The position numbers and the translations under genes were made by a program. 64,000 nucleotides of DNA from Synechococcus sp. Cruz-7E5 (GTDB lineage: Bacteria; Cyanobacteriota; Cyanobacteriia; PCC-6307; Cyanobiaceae). The DNA lies in assembly GCF_024345995.1 (NCBI RefSeq), contig NZ_JAGQCE010000005.1, forward strand, positions 124,001-188,000. Direction: 5' to 3'. The notes under the pieces were generated by a model. That model had not been told where the DNA came from, made no database searches, and saw only the letters and a program-made list of their open reading frames with translations. This document shows positions 30,001 to 37,843 of the stretch, in pieces. Numbering within the stretch: position 1 is the stretch's first letter; the number at the start of each line of letters is the position of its first letter.

Positions 30001-30057
30001 GCCCTGCTCTACTCCGGGAATGCCGGGCTGACTCCTCCACCTCGCGGGGCGATTTGA
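27028..30057 (+). CDS. apcE: Phycobilisome core-membrane linker (LCM, ApcE)
   Basis: A 1009-aa chromophorylated linker that nucleates the allophycocyanin core, anchors the phycobilisome to the thylakoid and acts as terminal emitter. The N-terminal phycobilin-like domain (about 1-230) begins MTVTASSGSTRVSPQLYDTL and carries a Cys201 in LERACSLTATN that fits the phycocyanobilin attachment site. Three PBS-linker (REP) domains follow at roughly 280-420, 555-680 and 855-985, with signatures such as YRQVFQRDI, EFIRALGRSKEYRRQFYG and FRHFLGRGV. Three REP domains fit a tricylindrical core. The Arm between REP2 and REP3 is Pro/Ser-rich with repeated GGWSA motifs. ATG at 27028 was chosen because the N terminus then matches LCM proteins; a GTG 27 bp upstream is disfavoured. 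Confidence 0.98.
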   Translation: MTVTASSGSTRVSPQLYDTLPLSSVRQAEQQDRFLEKVELETLLNFYRSGSARVEAARLISANADAIVAKAANRIFAGGTPLSYLDAPLTPFNVGSLESEPLASDQVAAAISVRTFAQGSGGTGLLGRILEGVQADADVRVVLPPGFSPISVARYGTERMRKSLRDMGWFLRYVGYALVAGDPSILAVNTRGLRDVLERACSLTATNVALQEMRAAAANLFRKDSESRRLVIDCFNVLLKELDVPTPSARQRLGSPENQGLQLPAIYALAAESRQRFVMKSGLSGREKAEVIRAAYRQVFQRDIVKGYSQVVAPVEATQVAQGQLSMREFIRALGRSKEYRRQFYGRFSNSRVVELAFRHFLGRGVSTIEEFRRYFAIVSQQGLPGLVDSLINTQEYAQTFGEETVPYLRSLGEEAQESAGWGSNRKLFRFSAPFEGAPQYITLYASYRQPLPDQHPYGGGNDPLGLNYGAIFPSGTASVATRSAPFNDDTRRILVGNGMAEPGQMDSPQFRASTPRRVGPKVVRLQQIATGGASVPRRGGQPSIRGTESSTQAVIRAVYVQVLGTTGYDGEPLKVEEIKLENGDISLREFIRQVARSTAFRRRYWANLYITKAIEVMHRRLLGRPTFGRREINSYFDTAARNGFYGVVDAMLNSPEYLAAFGEDTVPYERFITPSDLNARRIPALRRVLDPSTIPDLTPVSRPQVAPVSTFRSSGDITPRNLPDRRLNQVVGGWSARFAQGEETPSRPASSSPQSLRQPPEPSRRWSQAPSRPGATSSGWSANAGSSARVAKPVDRNQIPGGWSAQVASNGFRAVVAPQPGAAMAKALDGARPQGFSRRRSLGQPVMLLPEADEAMLQQVIEATYRQLLNRIPLAAERLSDAESQLRDRRLSVSEFVAMIAGSDLFQQRLNRMAPLRAASAAYLALLGRAAQPREVSQYLATRGKKGQLSALDDMLSGKEYANSFGRDTVPYIRGMATADGIPLATVNRTALLYSGNAGLTPPPRGAI

Positions 30058-30495
30058 GCTTCAGCTGAACGCTCGACCAGGGATCAATCCCTTGCTCTCC
30101 CCATGAGCCCCCGGACGGAAGTTCGGGGGATTTCTTCATGGAAAAATGATGTGATCACCACGATCATTGATGTGGAATGAAAATGGGAAGCGCCAGAAGG
30201 CCTGCAAAGTGTTAACAAACTAAGAGGTCTTCCCTTAGGCGCAGAAGAGGTCAGAGTCGCTGCCAGACAAGGGGTTTGACCCAAGCACACCGCCGTGAAG
30301 AACTGTTACCGGCGCCGGGAGGGGTGGCCACCTCTGCCGCAGAATGACTCCGCGGTCAGCAAACCTGATCGACAGCTCACTCTCCCGACCAAACCGTTGG
30401 CGTTCACGTCAACGAAGCGAAGGAGCGAGGGGCATCCCTTACCCACCGGATATCGGTCTCCATTACGGCGACCGCTTGTTTCGAGGCAGAACTGC
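30058..30495 (+). promoter_or_regulatory. 438-bp intergenic region between apcE and apcA
   Basis: No convincing gene lies here. It holds a hairpin after apcE (listed separately), a more AT-rich stretch at about 30135-30220 (including GTGATCACCACGATCAT and GTTAACAAACTAAGAGG), and an untranslated leader ending with the ribosome-binding context of apcA. This is the expected place for the strong apcA promoter and its leader. I could not assign -35/-10 hexamers with confidence. Confidence 0.6.
30108..30136 (+). terminator. Possible weak terminator or attenuator after apcE
   Basis: An eight-base-pair stem (CCCCCGGA with TTCGGGGG, one G-U pair, loop CGGAAG) is followed by ATTTCTTC rather than a clean T-run. 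It lies 51 bp after the apcE stop. Read-through into the apcA leader is possible. Confidence 0.5.
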
Positions 30496-30981
30496 ATGAG
30501 CATCGTCTCCAACTCGATCATCAACGCGGACGCCGAAGCCCGCTACCTCAGCCCTGGCGAACTCGACCAGATCAAGTCCTTCGTCGCCGGCGGTCAACGC
30601 CGTCTGCGGGTGGCTCAGGTCTTGGGCGAAAGCCGCGAGCGCATTGTGAAGCAGGCCGGCGGCGCCCTCTTTCAAAGGCGACCCGACCTGATCTCACCAG
30701 GCGGCAACGCCTACGGCGAGGAAATGACGGCCACCTGTCTTCGTGACGTCGACTACTACCTGCGCCTGGTGACCTACGGCGTTGTAGCGGGTGACGTCAC
30801 CCCGATCGAAGAAATCGGCATTATCGGCGCTCGCGAGATGTATCGCGCGCTCGGCACTCCCCTGGAGGCCATGGCCGAGGTCGTCCGTGAGCTCAAGAAC
30901 GCCTCCCTGGGGCTGCTCACGGGAGCCGACGCCGAAGAGGCAGGCTTCTACTTCGACTACGTCATCGGCGCCCTCTCCTGA
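30496..30981 (+). CDS. apcA: Allophycocyanin alpha subunit
   Basis: A 161-aa phycobiliprotein of the phycobilisome core. The chromophore attaches at Cys81 in [19 protein letters not shown]; the N terminus is [20 protein letters not shown] and the C terminus [15 protein letters not shown], characteristic of ApcA. The ATG at 30496 gives the standard length; the open frame upstream is non-coding leader. It precedes apcB by 40 bp, forming the conserved apcABC operon. Absorbs near 650 nm with its beta partner and transfers energy to ApcE. Confidence 0.98.
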   Translation: MSIVSNSIINADAEARYLSPGELDQIKSFVAGGQRRLRVAQVLGESRERIVKQAGGALFQRRPDLISPGGNAYGEEMTATCLRDVDYYLRLVTYGVVAGDVTPIEEIGIIGAREMYRALGTPLEAMAEVVRELKNASLGLLTGADAEEAGFYFDYVIGALS

Positions 30982-31021
30982 GGCTTCGCCTCTCCTTGCC
31001 CACCGCCTCTTCCCAGGACAC

Positions 31022-31510
31022 ATGCAAGACGCGATCACCAACGTCATCAACCAGTCCGACGTTCAGGGTCTCTACCTGGACGACTCCTCAATCGGACGGC
31101 TGGAGCAGTATTTCTCCAGCGGCGAGCTCCGTGTACGCGCAGCGGCCACCGTCGGTGCCAACTCGGCATCGATAATCAAAGAAGCTGTCGCCCAGACTCT
31201 GCTTTATTCGGACATCACCCGTCCGGGCGGCAACATGTACACCACCCGTCGCTATGCGGCCTGCATCCGCGACCTGGACTATTACCTGCGCTACGCCACC
31301 TACGCCATGCTTGCGGGTGACACCTCAATTCTCGACGAGCGTGTCCTGAACGGACTCAAGGAGACCTACAACTCCCTGGGTGTGCCCATCGGCGCCACCG
31401 TCCAGTCGATCCAGGCCATGAAACAAGCGGCTGCTTCGCTGGTGGGCCCCGAGGCTGGCCGTGAACTCGGCACCTACCTGGATTACATCAGCTCCGGCCT
31501 GGGCAACTGA
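31022..31510 (+). CDS. apcB: Allophycocyanin beta subunit
   Basis: A 162-aa phycobiliprotein that pairs with ApcA. Cys81 in [14 protein letters not shown] is the phycocyanobilin site, and Asn71 in PGGNMYTT is the residue methylated to N-methylasparagine in beta subunits of the family. The N terminus [20 protein letters not shown] and C terminus [14 protein letters not shown] match ApcB. Between apcA and apcC with short gaps, so probably one transcript ending at the terminator after apcC. Confidence 0.98.
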   Translation: MQDAITNVINQSDVQGLYLDDSSIGRLEQYFSSGELRVRAAATVGANSASIIKEAVAQTLLYSDITRPGGNMYTTRRYAACIRDLDYYLRYATYAMLAGDTSILDERVLNGLKETYNSLGVPIGATVQSIQAMKQAAASLVGPEAGRELGTYLDYISSGLGN

Positions 31511-31545
31511 TCCCGACCCAACGCCCAACCCGCGAGGATCACCAC

Positions 31546-31746
31546 ATGCGCCTGTTCAAGATCACGGCCTGCATTCCCTGCCCTGAAAAAGTCAGGAGCC
31601 AGCGGGAACTGCAGAACACCTTCTTCACAAAGTGGGTGCCCTACGAGAGCTGGTTCGCTGAACAACAGCGGATCATGAAGCAGGGGGGCAAGATTCTCAA
31701 GGTTGAGCTCGTCACGGGTCGCCGCCAGGTCAACGTCGGCAACTGA
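31546..31746 (+). CDS. apcC: Small phycobilisome core linker (LC 7.8)
   Basis: A 66-aa basic linker of the phycobilisome core (CpcD-like fold). MRLFKITACIPCPEKVRSQR at the N terminus and KILKVELVTGRRQVNVGN at the C terminus are diagnostic. It caps the allophycocyanin core cylinders and tunes their energy. It is the last gene of the apcABC operon, 35 bp after apcB, and is followed by a strong terminator. Confidence 0.97.
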   Translation: MRLFKITACIPCPEKVRSQRELQNTFFTKWVPYESWFAEQQRIMKQGGKILKVELVTGRRQVNVGN

Positions 31747-31787
31747 CAGCTGCTCTGAGCTCTGGCTCCTGACTGATCAAACCTGCA

Positions 31788-31815
31788 AAGCCCGGCCCTG
31801 ACCGGGCTTTTTTTT
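31788..31815 (+). terminator. Intrinsic terminator of the apc operon
   Basis: An eight-base-pair perfect stem (AAGCCCGG with CCGGGCTT, loop CCCTGA) runs into an eight-T run. It lies 42 bp after the apcC stop, where termination is expected for a highly expressed operon. Confidence 0.92.
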
Positions 31816-31894
31816 GTCCCAACCCCCTTCCCCCGAAGCTGCGGCCACGGCTGAATGGGGAACGCACTCCTTGCGCCAGTCCTTGCCGGCCACC

Positions 31895-33139
31895 ATGACC
31901 CGACGCCCCAGGAGCCCTGCCAATTCAAGATCGAGCGACCAGTTGACCGTGGCGGAGGCAAATCCAGCTCCGCTGCCTCTGGCCTGGGCCGATTGGCCAG
32001 CAGAAGCCAGACTGCTGCTGGTGATGGTCGGAATCTGGTGCCTGGCCGGACTGCTGATCCTGGGCTCGGCAAGCTGGTGGGTGGCAGCAAGGGAGAACGG
32101 GGATCCCGCCTTCTACCTCAAGCGCCAGGCGATCTGGCTGATAGCCAGCTGGGGACTGCTCTGGCTGGGAATGCGCACCTCCCTGCGGCGTTGGCTGCGG
32201 ATGGCAGGCCCTGCCGTACTGATCGGCGGCGTGCTGATCGCTGCCACCCTGGTGGCGGGGAGCACGGTCAATGGCGCCAGCCGCTGGCTGGTGCTCGGAC
32301 CTATCCAGATCCAACCCTCGGAGCTGGTGAAACCCTTCGTGGTGCTTCAGGGGGCCTCCCTATTTGCCCACTGGAAACGCATCGGCCTGGATCAGAAAAT
32401 GCTTTGGCTGGGCACTTTTGCAGCCCTGCTGCTGCTGATCCTCAAGCAGCCCAACCTCAGCACCGCAGCTCTTACTGGCCTGCTGCTCTGGTTCATGGCC
32501 CTGGCAGCCGGCTTGCCGCTGCTTTCGCTGCTCGGTACTGCTGCCGCCGGAGGGGCCCTGGGCACAGCCAGCATCATGGTGAACGAGTATCAGCGCCTGA
32601 GGGTGGTTTCCTTTCTCAACCCCTGGCGCGACGCCCAGGGTGACGGCTATCAACTTGTGCAGAGCCTGCTGGCGATCGGTTCAGGTGGGGTGCTCGGTGA
32701 GGGATTCGGCCTCTCGACCCAGAAACTGCAATACCTGCCGATCCAGTCGACCGATTTCATCTTCGCGGTCTTCGCTGAAGAGTTCGGCTACGTGGGTTCA
32801 CTGGTGCTGCTGCTGTTCCTGGTGCTGTTCGGTTTTGTGGGACTGCGGGTTGCCCTGGGCTGCCGCAGCAATCAGCAGCGACTGGTGGCCATCGGTGCCA
32901 CCACCCTGCTGGTGGGCCAATCAATCCTGAACATCGCCGTGGCCAGTGGCTCGATGCCCACCACGGGCCTGCCGCTGCCGATGATCAGCTATGGAGGCAA
33001 CTCCCTGCTGGCCAGCCTGCTCACCGCGGGCCTGCTGATCCGCTGTTCCTTGGAATCCCGCGGCTGGGAGAGACGTCCGCTCCGCGGCCGCCGTGACCGC
33101 GGCGGTGGGGCCAGCCCCAACCCCGCCCCGATAGGCTGA
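31895..33139 (+). CDS. ftsW: SEDS-family peptidoglycan polymerase FtsW
   Basis: A 414-aa polytopic membrane glycosyltransferase for septal wall synthesis. Family signatures: LGPIQIQPSELVKPFVVL, FLNPWRDAQGDGYQLVQSLL, GEGFGLSTQKLQYLPIQSTD with the catalytic-site Asp, FIFAVFAEEFGYVGS, and MPTTGLPLPMISYGGNSLL. About ten membrane helices fit the hydrophobic pattern. FtsW rather than RodA is judged from its overall pattern, but the distinction is uncertain. ATG at 31895 was chosen; a TTG further upstream in frame would overlap the apc terminator. ccdA follows. Confidence 0.92.
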   Translation: MTRRPRSPANSRSSDQLTVAEANPAPLPLAWADWPAEARLLLVMVGIWCLAGLLILGSASWWVAARENGDPAFYLKRQAIWLIASWGLLWLGMRTSLRRWLRMAGPAVLIGGVLIAATLVAGSTVNGASRWLVLGPIQIQPSELVKPFVVLQGASLFAHWKRIGLDQKMLWLGTFAALLLLILKQPNLSTAALTGLLLWFMALAAGLPLLSLLGTAAAGGALGTASIMVNEYQRLRVVSFLNPWRDAQGDGYQLVQSLLAIGSGGVLGEGFGLSTQKLQYLPIQSTDFIFAVFAEEFGYVGSLVLLLFLVLFGFVGLRVALGCRSNQQRLVAIGATTLLVGQSILNIAVASGSMPTTGLPLPMISYGGNSLLASLLTAGLLIRCSLESRGWERRPLRGRRDRGGGASPNPAPIG

Positions 33140-33176
33140 GTTCCCCTCCGGATTGACAGGCCTGCCGCCGTTCCGG

Positions 33177-33920
33177 ATGACCAGGACACGGATGAACGGC
33201 TTCGGCCTGCCCCTCTCGGATCTAGCCCTCTGGAGTGAGCAGCTGCTTCAGCGCTCCCTCTCAACGCCAGGGCCTCTCACCTTCACGGTGGTGTTCAGCG
33301 CCGGCCTGGTCACCAGCCTGGGTCCCTGCTCACTCTCGCTACTGCCGATCACAGTGGCCTACATGGCCGGATTCTCCAGACCGGAAGCGCCTGGGCGCCC
33401 CTGGCAGCGCAGCCTCAGTTTTGCGGCGGGAATCGTGGCGGCCCTGGTACTTCTGGGGGGCACCACCTCCCTGCTCGGGAAGCTCTATGGCCAGGTGCCC
33501 GGGGTGGTTCCCACCGTGGTGGCTTTGCTGGCGGTGGTGATGGGCCTGAACCTGCTGGGGCTGGTGCGTTTGCCCCTGCCGGCCGGCCCCGATCCCGAGT
33601 TCTGGCGCCAGCGAGTACCCACCCCCCTGGCACCCCTGGCGGCCGGAGCCGCCTTCGGCCTGGCGGCCAGTCCCTGTACAACGCCTGTATTGGCAGTGTT
33701 GCTGGCCTGGATCGCCCAGCAGGGACACCCTGTGGTGGGCATGCTTCTGCTCACCTGCTTCGGAGCCGGCCAGGTGATTCCCCTGATGTTGGCGGGCACG
33801 GCGGCCGCAGCGATGCCCAGGCTCCTCGCCCTGCGCGAACGCAGCCGATGGATCCCGCCGATCAGTGGCGTGGTGCTGCTCGCCAGCGGCGGCCTGACCC
33901 TGCTGGCCCAGCTGCCATGA
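33177..33920 (+). CDS. ccdA: Cytochrome c biogenesis protein CcdA
   Basis: A ~247-aa membrane thiol:disulfide transporter. Both reactive cysteines are visible: [16 protein letters not shown] in the first helix and [13 protein letters not shown] near the fourth. Six membrane helices fit the hydrophobicity. It passes reducing equivalents from the cytoplasm across the membrane for cytochrome c maturation (System II). Start is uncertain: ATG at 33177 or 33192 (TTG at 33153 also in frame). Its stop overlaps the start of ccs1 (ATGA), as in other cyanobacteria where ccdA and ccs1 are paired. Confidence 0.94.
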   Translation: MTRTRMNGFGLPLSDLALWSEQLLQRSLSTPGPLTFTVVFSAGLVTSLGPCSLSLLPITVAYMAGFSRPEAPGRPWQRSLSFAAGIVAALVLLGGTTSLLGKLYGQVPGVVPTVVALLAVVMGLNLLGLVRLPLPAGPDPEFWRQRVPTPLAPLAAGAAFGLAASPCTTPVLAVLLAWIAQQGHPVVGMLLLTCFGAGQVIPLMLAGTAAAAMPRLLALRERSRWIPPISGVVLLASGGLTLLAQLP

Positions 33921-35239
33921 GGTCCCTCAGCCGCCTCGCCGCCTGGATCTCGGATCTGCGCCTCGCCATAGGTCTGCTGCTTGTGATCGCCCTGGCCAGC
34001 GGTCTGGGCACAATCATTCCCCAGCAGGAAACGGCGGATGCCTACCACCAGGCTTACGACGCCAAGCCCTGGCTGGGGCTGCTTGATGGCGACTGGATCC
34101 TGAAGCTCGAACTTGACCACGTCTATGCAAGCAACTGGTTCCTGGCCCTGCTCGCCTGGCTGGGGCTCTCGCTGGTGCTCTGCAGCTGGCGGCGCCAGTG
34201 GCCCGCTCTACAGGCTGCCCTGCGTTGGATCGACTACCGCTCCCCACGCCAGCTCAGCAAATTGAGCCTGGCCGAATCCCTGCCCACGGCCCAGCCAAGG
34301 ACCGACCTCGACGCCCTGGCCCAGCTGTTGCGAAACCAGCGCTGGCAGCTGAAGATCCAGGGTGATCGGCTGGCGGCCCGGCGCGGCATTCTCGGTCGGG
34401 TGGGACCCCTGCTGGTTCATGCCGGCCTGGTGGTGCTGATGGTGGGGGCCTCGTGGGGGGCTCTGGCGGGGCAGCGGCTCGAACGCTTCCTGGCCCCGGG
34501 CCATGACCTGCAACTGCTGAACCAGCGAGGTGTGAACCAGATGACCCTGGCGGTCGACTCGTTCCGGATCGATCGGGATCCAGCCGGACGTCCAGAGCAG
34601 TTCCGCTCCGAGCTGCGCCTGCTCGATGCTGAGGGGAAACCGCTGCAGCGCAGCCAGATCAGCGTCAACCATCCCCTGCGCTTCCGGGGGATGACTGTCT
34701 ACCAAGCCGACTGGTCGCTGGCGGCTATCACTGTGCAACTGGGGCGCAGTCCCCTGCTGCAGCTGCCTCTGCGCAGCCTCCCTGAGCTGGGAGAGCAGGT
34801 ATGGGGACTGGCCCTGCCCACACGGCCTGACGGATCGGAACCGGTGCTGCTGGCCCTCAGCAGCGAGATGGGACCCATCGATGTGTACTCGGCCCAGGCC
34901 CAGCTGATCGGCCAGATCACCCCTGGTGGAGAGCCCTTGGAGATAGGTGGCCTGCCCCTGAAGGTGGTTGAGGTGATGCCCGCCAGCGGACTGCTGCTGA
35001 AGCGTGATCCGGGGGTCCCCCTGGTGTACGGCGGTTTCGCCATTGCCCTGCTGGGCGGTGGCCTGAGCCTGATCGCTACGCGCCAGCTCTGGGCCATTGC
35101 AGATGACGATCAGGGCCAGCTGCACGTCGGCGGGCTCTGTAACCGCAGCCTCACGGCCCTGGCCAACGAATTGCCGCTGCTGCTGGAGCAACTGAAAGCG
35201 GCATCCGAGCTCAGCAGTCCTGTCGCTGGCCGTGGCTGA
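33917..35239 (+). CDS. ccs1: Cytochrome c biogenesis protein Ccs1 (ResB-like)
   Basis: A 440-aa System II protein that, with CcsA, forms the heme delivery and ligation complex for c-type cytochromes on the lumenal side. N-terminal helices around [20 protein letters not shown] and [17 protein letters not shown], a helix [14 protein letters not shown], a large lumenal domain and a C-terminal helix ([17 protein letters not shown]) match the family. [19 protein letters not shown] is a typical ResB segment. The ATG overlaps the ccdA stop; its 3' end overlaps the convergent queF by 29 bp. Confidence 0.94.
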   Translation: MRSLSRLAAWISDLRLAIGLLLVIALASGLGTIIPQQETADAYHQAYDAKPWLGLLDGDWILKLELDHVYASNWFLALLAWLGLSLVLCSWRRQWPALQAALRWIDYRSPRQLSKLSLAESLPTAQPRTDLDALAQLLRNQRWQLKIQGDRLAARRGILGRVGPLLVHAGLVVLMVGASWGALAGQRLERFLAPGHDLQLLNQRGVNQMTLAVDSFRIDRDPAGRPEQFRSELRLLDAEGKPLQRSQISVNHPLRFRGMTVYQADWSLAAITVQLGRSPLLQLPLRSLPELGEQVWGLALPTRPDGSEPVLLALSSEMGPIDVYSAQAQLIGQITPGGEPLEIGGLPLKVVEVMPASGLLLKRDPGVPLVYGGFAIALLGGGLSLIATRQLWAIADDDQGQLHVGGLCNRSLTALANELPLLLEQLKAASELSSPVAGRG

Positions 35240-35696
35240 CACGGATCACCGTGTGCACATTGCCGCGCGGATTGAAATCGGCTTCTAGCTGCATCCAGAC
35301 AGGCTCAGCAGCGGCCACCAGATCATCGAGAATGCGGTTGGCCACCTCTTCGTGTGAAATGCTCCGATCGCGCCAGCCGTTCACGTAGAGCTTGAGAGCC
35401 TTGAGTTCAAGCACGCTGGGGCCGGGTTGATAGATCAGGCGCAGCACAGCGAAATCGGGATAACCGGAGAAGGGGCACTTGCAGGTGAACTCCGGCAGCT
35501 CAATCGCCACCTCGTAGGCGCGCCCACGGCGGGGGTTGTCGAAGCAGATCAGCGGCGCTTCCTCGCTGATCTGCCGCTCGCCGTAGTGCGGGCTGACGGT
35601 GCCCTCCTGGAGCTCCTCGTTGGCCGCAGCGGTGGTGGCGGCTGGAGTGGCTGCTGTGGTGGCAGCTGGAGTGGAGGTGGTGAATGGGGACGGCAT
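35211..35696 (-). CDS. queF: NADPH-dependent 7-cyano-7-deazaguanine reductase
   Basis: A 161-aa unimodular (YkvM-type) QueF, reducing preQ0 to preQ1 in queuosine tRNA modification. The active-site segment is [20 protein letters not shown], with the catalytic Cys in CP and the Asp in [17 protein letters not shown] and [12 protein letters not shown] follow. The first ~30 residues are a Thr/Ala/Pro repeat ([18 protein letters not shown]) absent from most QueF proteins, encoded by a short DNA tandem repeat, so the true start may be downstream. It converges with ccs1. Confidence 0.95.
   Translation of the reverse strand: MPSPFTTSTPAATTAATPAATTAAANEELQEGTVSPHYGERQISEEAPLICFDNPRRGRAYEVAIELPEFTCKCPFSGYPDFAVLRLIYQPGPSVLELKALKLYVNGWRDRSISHEEVANRILDDLVAAAEPVWMQLEADFNPRGNVHTVIRVSHGQRQDC
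35629..35684. repeat. Short tandem repeat inside the 5' end of queF
   Basis: Two imperfect copies of a roughly 24-bp unit (GGTGGCGGCTGGAGTGGCTG and GGTGGCAGCTGGAGTGGAGG) lie side by side. They encode the Thr/Ala/Pro-rich N terminus of QueF on the minus strand. Slippage could vary the length of this leader without touching the enzyme core. Confidence 0.75.
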
Positions 35697-35917
35697 CAGC
35701 GGTCGCAGGAGGAGAAAAGACGTTCTGCCGATCGTAGGAACGGCAAATCAGTAAAGATTACTGAAGCAGACTCAACCTTTGTTCGCCATGAACAGCCGTT
35801 TTCGCTAGAAATGATCCGAAGGACAAAACGTTGGACGTTACGGAGAGCCTCCGGGCCCTCCTGTCGGAAGTAGCCCCCCGCGAGGCGAAGCAACGCTCCT
35901 TCCCACGAAGCGGCACC

Positions 35918-35931
35918 GACCCCAGGGGGTC
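35918..35931. promoter_or_regulatory. Palindrome GACCCC-AG-GGGGTC upstream of DUF4278
   Basis: Perfect six-base inverted repeat with a two-base spacer. It could be a protein-binding site for the promoter of the DUF4278 gene or simply a hairpin. The rest of the 266-bp gap between queF and this gene shows nothing else that I can name. Confidence 0.4.
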
Positions 35932-35962
35932 AGTGATCTGAATCCCTTCGAGGCTCCAAACC

Positions 35963-36157
35963 ATGACCGCAGGCCAACTTGTCTACCGGGGTGTCCCATA
36001 CACCACCCACCACTCCCTCCCCAGCCTCGAACCAGTGGAGCATGTGTACAGAGGCGTTCACTACCGCATGCCGCTGAAGCATGAGCCCCGGCTGGTGGAT
36101 GAAAACCTTGATCTTCACTACCGCGGGCACATCTATCACCACCGCCAGCAGCAGTAG
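35963..36157 (+). CDS. DUF4278 small protein with repeated YRG motifs
   Basis: A 64-aa protein of the cyanobacterial DUF4278 type. Three copies of a YRGxxY-like motif are visible: LVYRGVPYTTHH, HVYRGVHYRMPL and LHYRGHIYHHR, spaced about 25 residues apart. It has no signal peptide or membrane segment. Function is unknown; homologues are common and often stress-responsive, but that is not shown by the sequence. A perfect GACCCC-AG-GGGGTC palindrome lies at 35918-35931, 31 bp upstream, and may be an operator. Confidence 0.75.
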   Translation: MTAGQLVYRGVPYTTHHSLPSLEPVEHVYRGVHYRMPLKHEPRLVDENLDLHYRGHIYHHRQQQ

Positions 36158-36180
36158 AACCAACTGCACCTTGAGGATGA

Positions 36181-36219
36181 CTGAGTTGCGTCAGCCTCAC
36201 GGCTGAGTTGCGTCAGCCT
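36181..36219. repeat. Direct repeat of 17 bp, two copies
   Basis: CTGAGTTGCGTCAGCCT occurs at 36181-36197 and again at 36203-36219 with five intervening bases. It lies between the DUF4278 gene and the hairpin before the next gene. Could be paired binding sites or a local duplication. Confidence 0.9.
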
Positions 36220-36248
36220 GCCGCCCCGTAGCAACAGCTACGCCGAAG

Positions 36249-36294
36249 CCCTGCGCACTCAGGCCTAATGGCCCCAGTGCGCAGGGTCTTCCTT
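36249..36294 (+). promoter_or_regulatory. Strong hairpin at the start of the 77-aa gene (terminator or RBS-sequestering element)
   Basis: Perfect 11-bp arms CCCTGCGCACT (36249-36259) and AGTGCGCAGGG (36276-36286), with an inner GGCC/GGCC stem and TAAT loop. It is followed by TCTTCCTT and then directly by the ATG at 36295. The only Shine-Dalgarno-like bases (CAGGG) are in the 3' arm. It may be a terminator of the DUF4278 gene or an RNA element controlling the downstream gene. Confidence 0.6.
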
Positions 36295-36528
36295 ATGGAC
36301 CTCCTCCTCGCCAGCAGTCACGGCGGCTTTCGCCTCAAGCCCCAGTCGGCCCTGGGGATGGTCTGGCTCCAGACCCATTTCGACGATGCCGTTTGGTCCC
36401 ACCTGGCCACCGGCAGGGTTCAGGTGAGTCCAAGCTCCGCCGATCGGCTTTGTCAGGATGCCCTGTCCGCAGGGCTCCGAGTCAACCGCATCCCCAACCT
36501 TTCCCTTCCTCTCAGCGATCACTCCTGA
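36295..36528 (+). CDS. Conserved-looking small protein upstream of glnB
   Basis: A 77-aa protein starting MDLLLASSHGGFRLKPQSAL; I recall similar small proteins in picocyanobacteria but cannot name a family. It has a compact mixed composition (LGMVWLQTHFDDAVWSHLAT and SADRLCQDALSAGLRVN), suggesting a small alpha/beta fold. An in-frame ATG 27 bp upstream exists but lies inside a strong hairpin. It ends 30 bp before glnB, so the two are likely co-transcribed. Confidence 0.75.
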   Translation: MDLLLASSHGGFRLKPQSALGMVWLQTHFDDAVWSHLATGRVQVSPSSADRLCQDALSAGLRVNRIPNLSLPLSDHS

Positions 36529-36537
36529 GAGACTTAA

Positions 36538-36897
<360 letters not shown>

Positions 36898-36931
36898 CGC
36901 CAGCACTCAGAGACAGGCTCAGCACCTTCAG

Positions 36932-36961
36932 CCGGGGATCGATCAGATCTCCGGTTTTTTT
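36932..36961 (+). terminator. Intrinsic terminator of glnB
   Basis: Stem CCGGGGAT with ATCTCCGG (one G-U pair) followed by a seven-T run, 35 bp after the glnB stop and a few bases before the stop of the convergent tlyA gene. Confidence 0.88.
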
Positions 36962-36965
36962 GTGG

Positions 36966-37787
36966 TCAGCCAGTGGAGAGAGTGCGGTGCACCAGGGCGC
37001 GGATCGAGTCGGGCGTCACCGGCTCGCCTGCGGGCTCCTGCTTGGACCGCAGCCAGAGCAGGTATTCGTGGTTGCCGGCGGGGCCGGTGAGCGGTGAGGC
37101 GATCAGGCCCCAGGGCCACAAGCCATGCGTTGCAGCCGCTCGGATCACGGCCGTGATGGCATCGGCATGGGCGCCAGGCTCACGTACCACACCGCCTTTG
37201 CCCACCCGCTCGCGACCCACCTCGAACTGGGGTTTCACCAGCAGCACGGCCTCGACGGCGGCTGGCTTGAGCAGAGCCCGCAGGGCCGGAAGCACCAGGG
37301 CCAGGGAGATGAACGACACGTCGGCCACGGCCAGGTCGGGCCAGGGGTCATCGGGGCCATAGAGCTCCTCGGGTGTGAGGCGGCGCAGGTTGGTGCGCTC
37401 GCGCAGCACCAACCTGGGGTCGGTGCGCAGGCTCCAGGCGGTCTGGCCGTAGCCCACATCAATGCCGTACACCCGCTCGGCCCCATGCTGAAGCAGGCAG
37501 TCGCTGAAGCCGCCGGTGGAGATGCCACCATCTAGGCAGATGCGTCCCGGCAGCTGCAGGGGAAAGGCCTCCAGGGCCGCCACCAGCTTCTCACCGCCAC
37601 GGGAGACAAAGCGGGGTGGGTGGCTCACCTCGGGTCTCAGCTCAGCCGGCACCTCCTGGCCGGGCTTGTCGAGCACCCGATCACCACTGCGCACCCGTCC
37701 GGCACGGATCAACTGCTGCGCCTGCTGACGGCTCGCGGCCAGCCCAAGCGCCACCAGGTGCTGATCGAGTCGCTGCTTGCCTGCCAT
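36966..37787 (-). CDS. tlyA: TlyA-family rRNA (cytidine-2'-O)-methyltransferase
   Basis: A 273-aa protein with an N-terminal S4 RNA-binding domain (KQRLDQHLVALGLAASRQQA) and a FtsJ-like methyltransferase domain. SAM motif I region is CLDGGISTGGFSDCLLQHGA (usually DVGASTGGF), followed by VYGIDVGYGQTAWSLR and DLAVADVSFISLALVLPAL. TlyA proteins methylate 16S and/or 23S rRNA; the name 'hemolysin' for them is historical. ATG at 37787 chosen; purB is divergent with a TTG 56 bp away. Confidence 0.93.
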   Translation of the reverse strand: MAGKQRLDQHLVALGLAASRQQAQQLIRAGRVRSGDRVLDKPGQEVPAELRPEVSHPPRFVSRGGEKLVAALEAFPLQLPGRICLDGGISTGGFSDCLLQHGAERVYGIDVGYGQTAWSLRTDPRLVLRERTNLRRLTPEELYGPDDPWPDLAVADVSFISLALVLPALRALLKPAAVEAVLLVKPQFEVGRERVGKGGVVREPGAHADAITAVIRAAATHGLWPWGLIASPLTGPAGNHEYLLWLRSKQEPAGEPVTPDSIRALVHRTLSTG

Positions 37788-37843
37788 AGGGATCCCGTTG
37801 GGGTCGACCCATAGATTGACCAGGACGTTGCCACGCGCTGGCC

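Noticed and set aside
36249-36286. The hairpin as a certain terminator
   Set aside because: The following TCTTCCTT is a poor T-run and an ATG follows directly; it is therefore listed as a regulatory hairpin of uncertain role.
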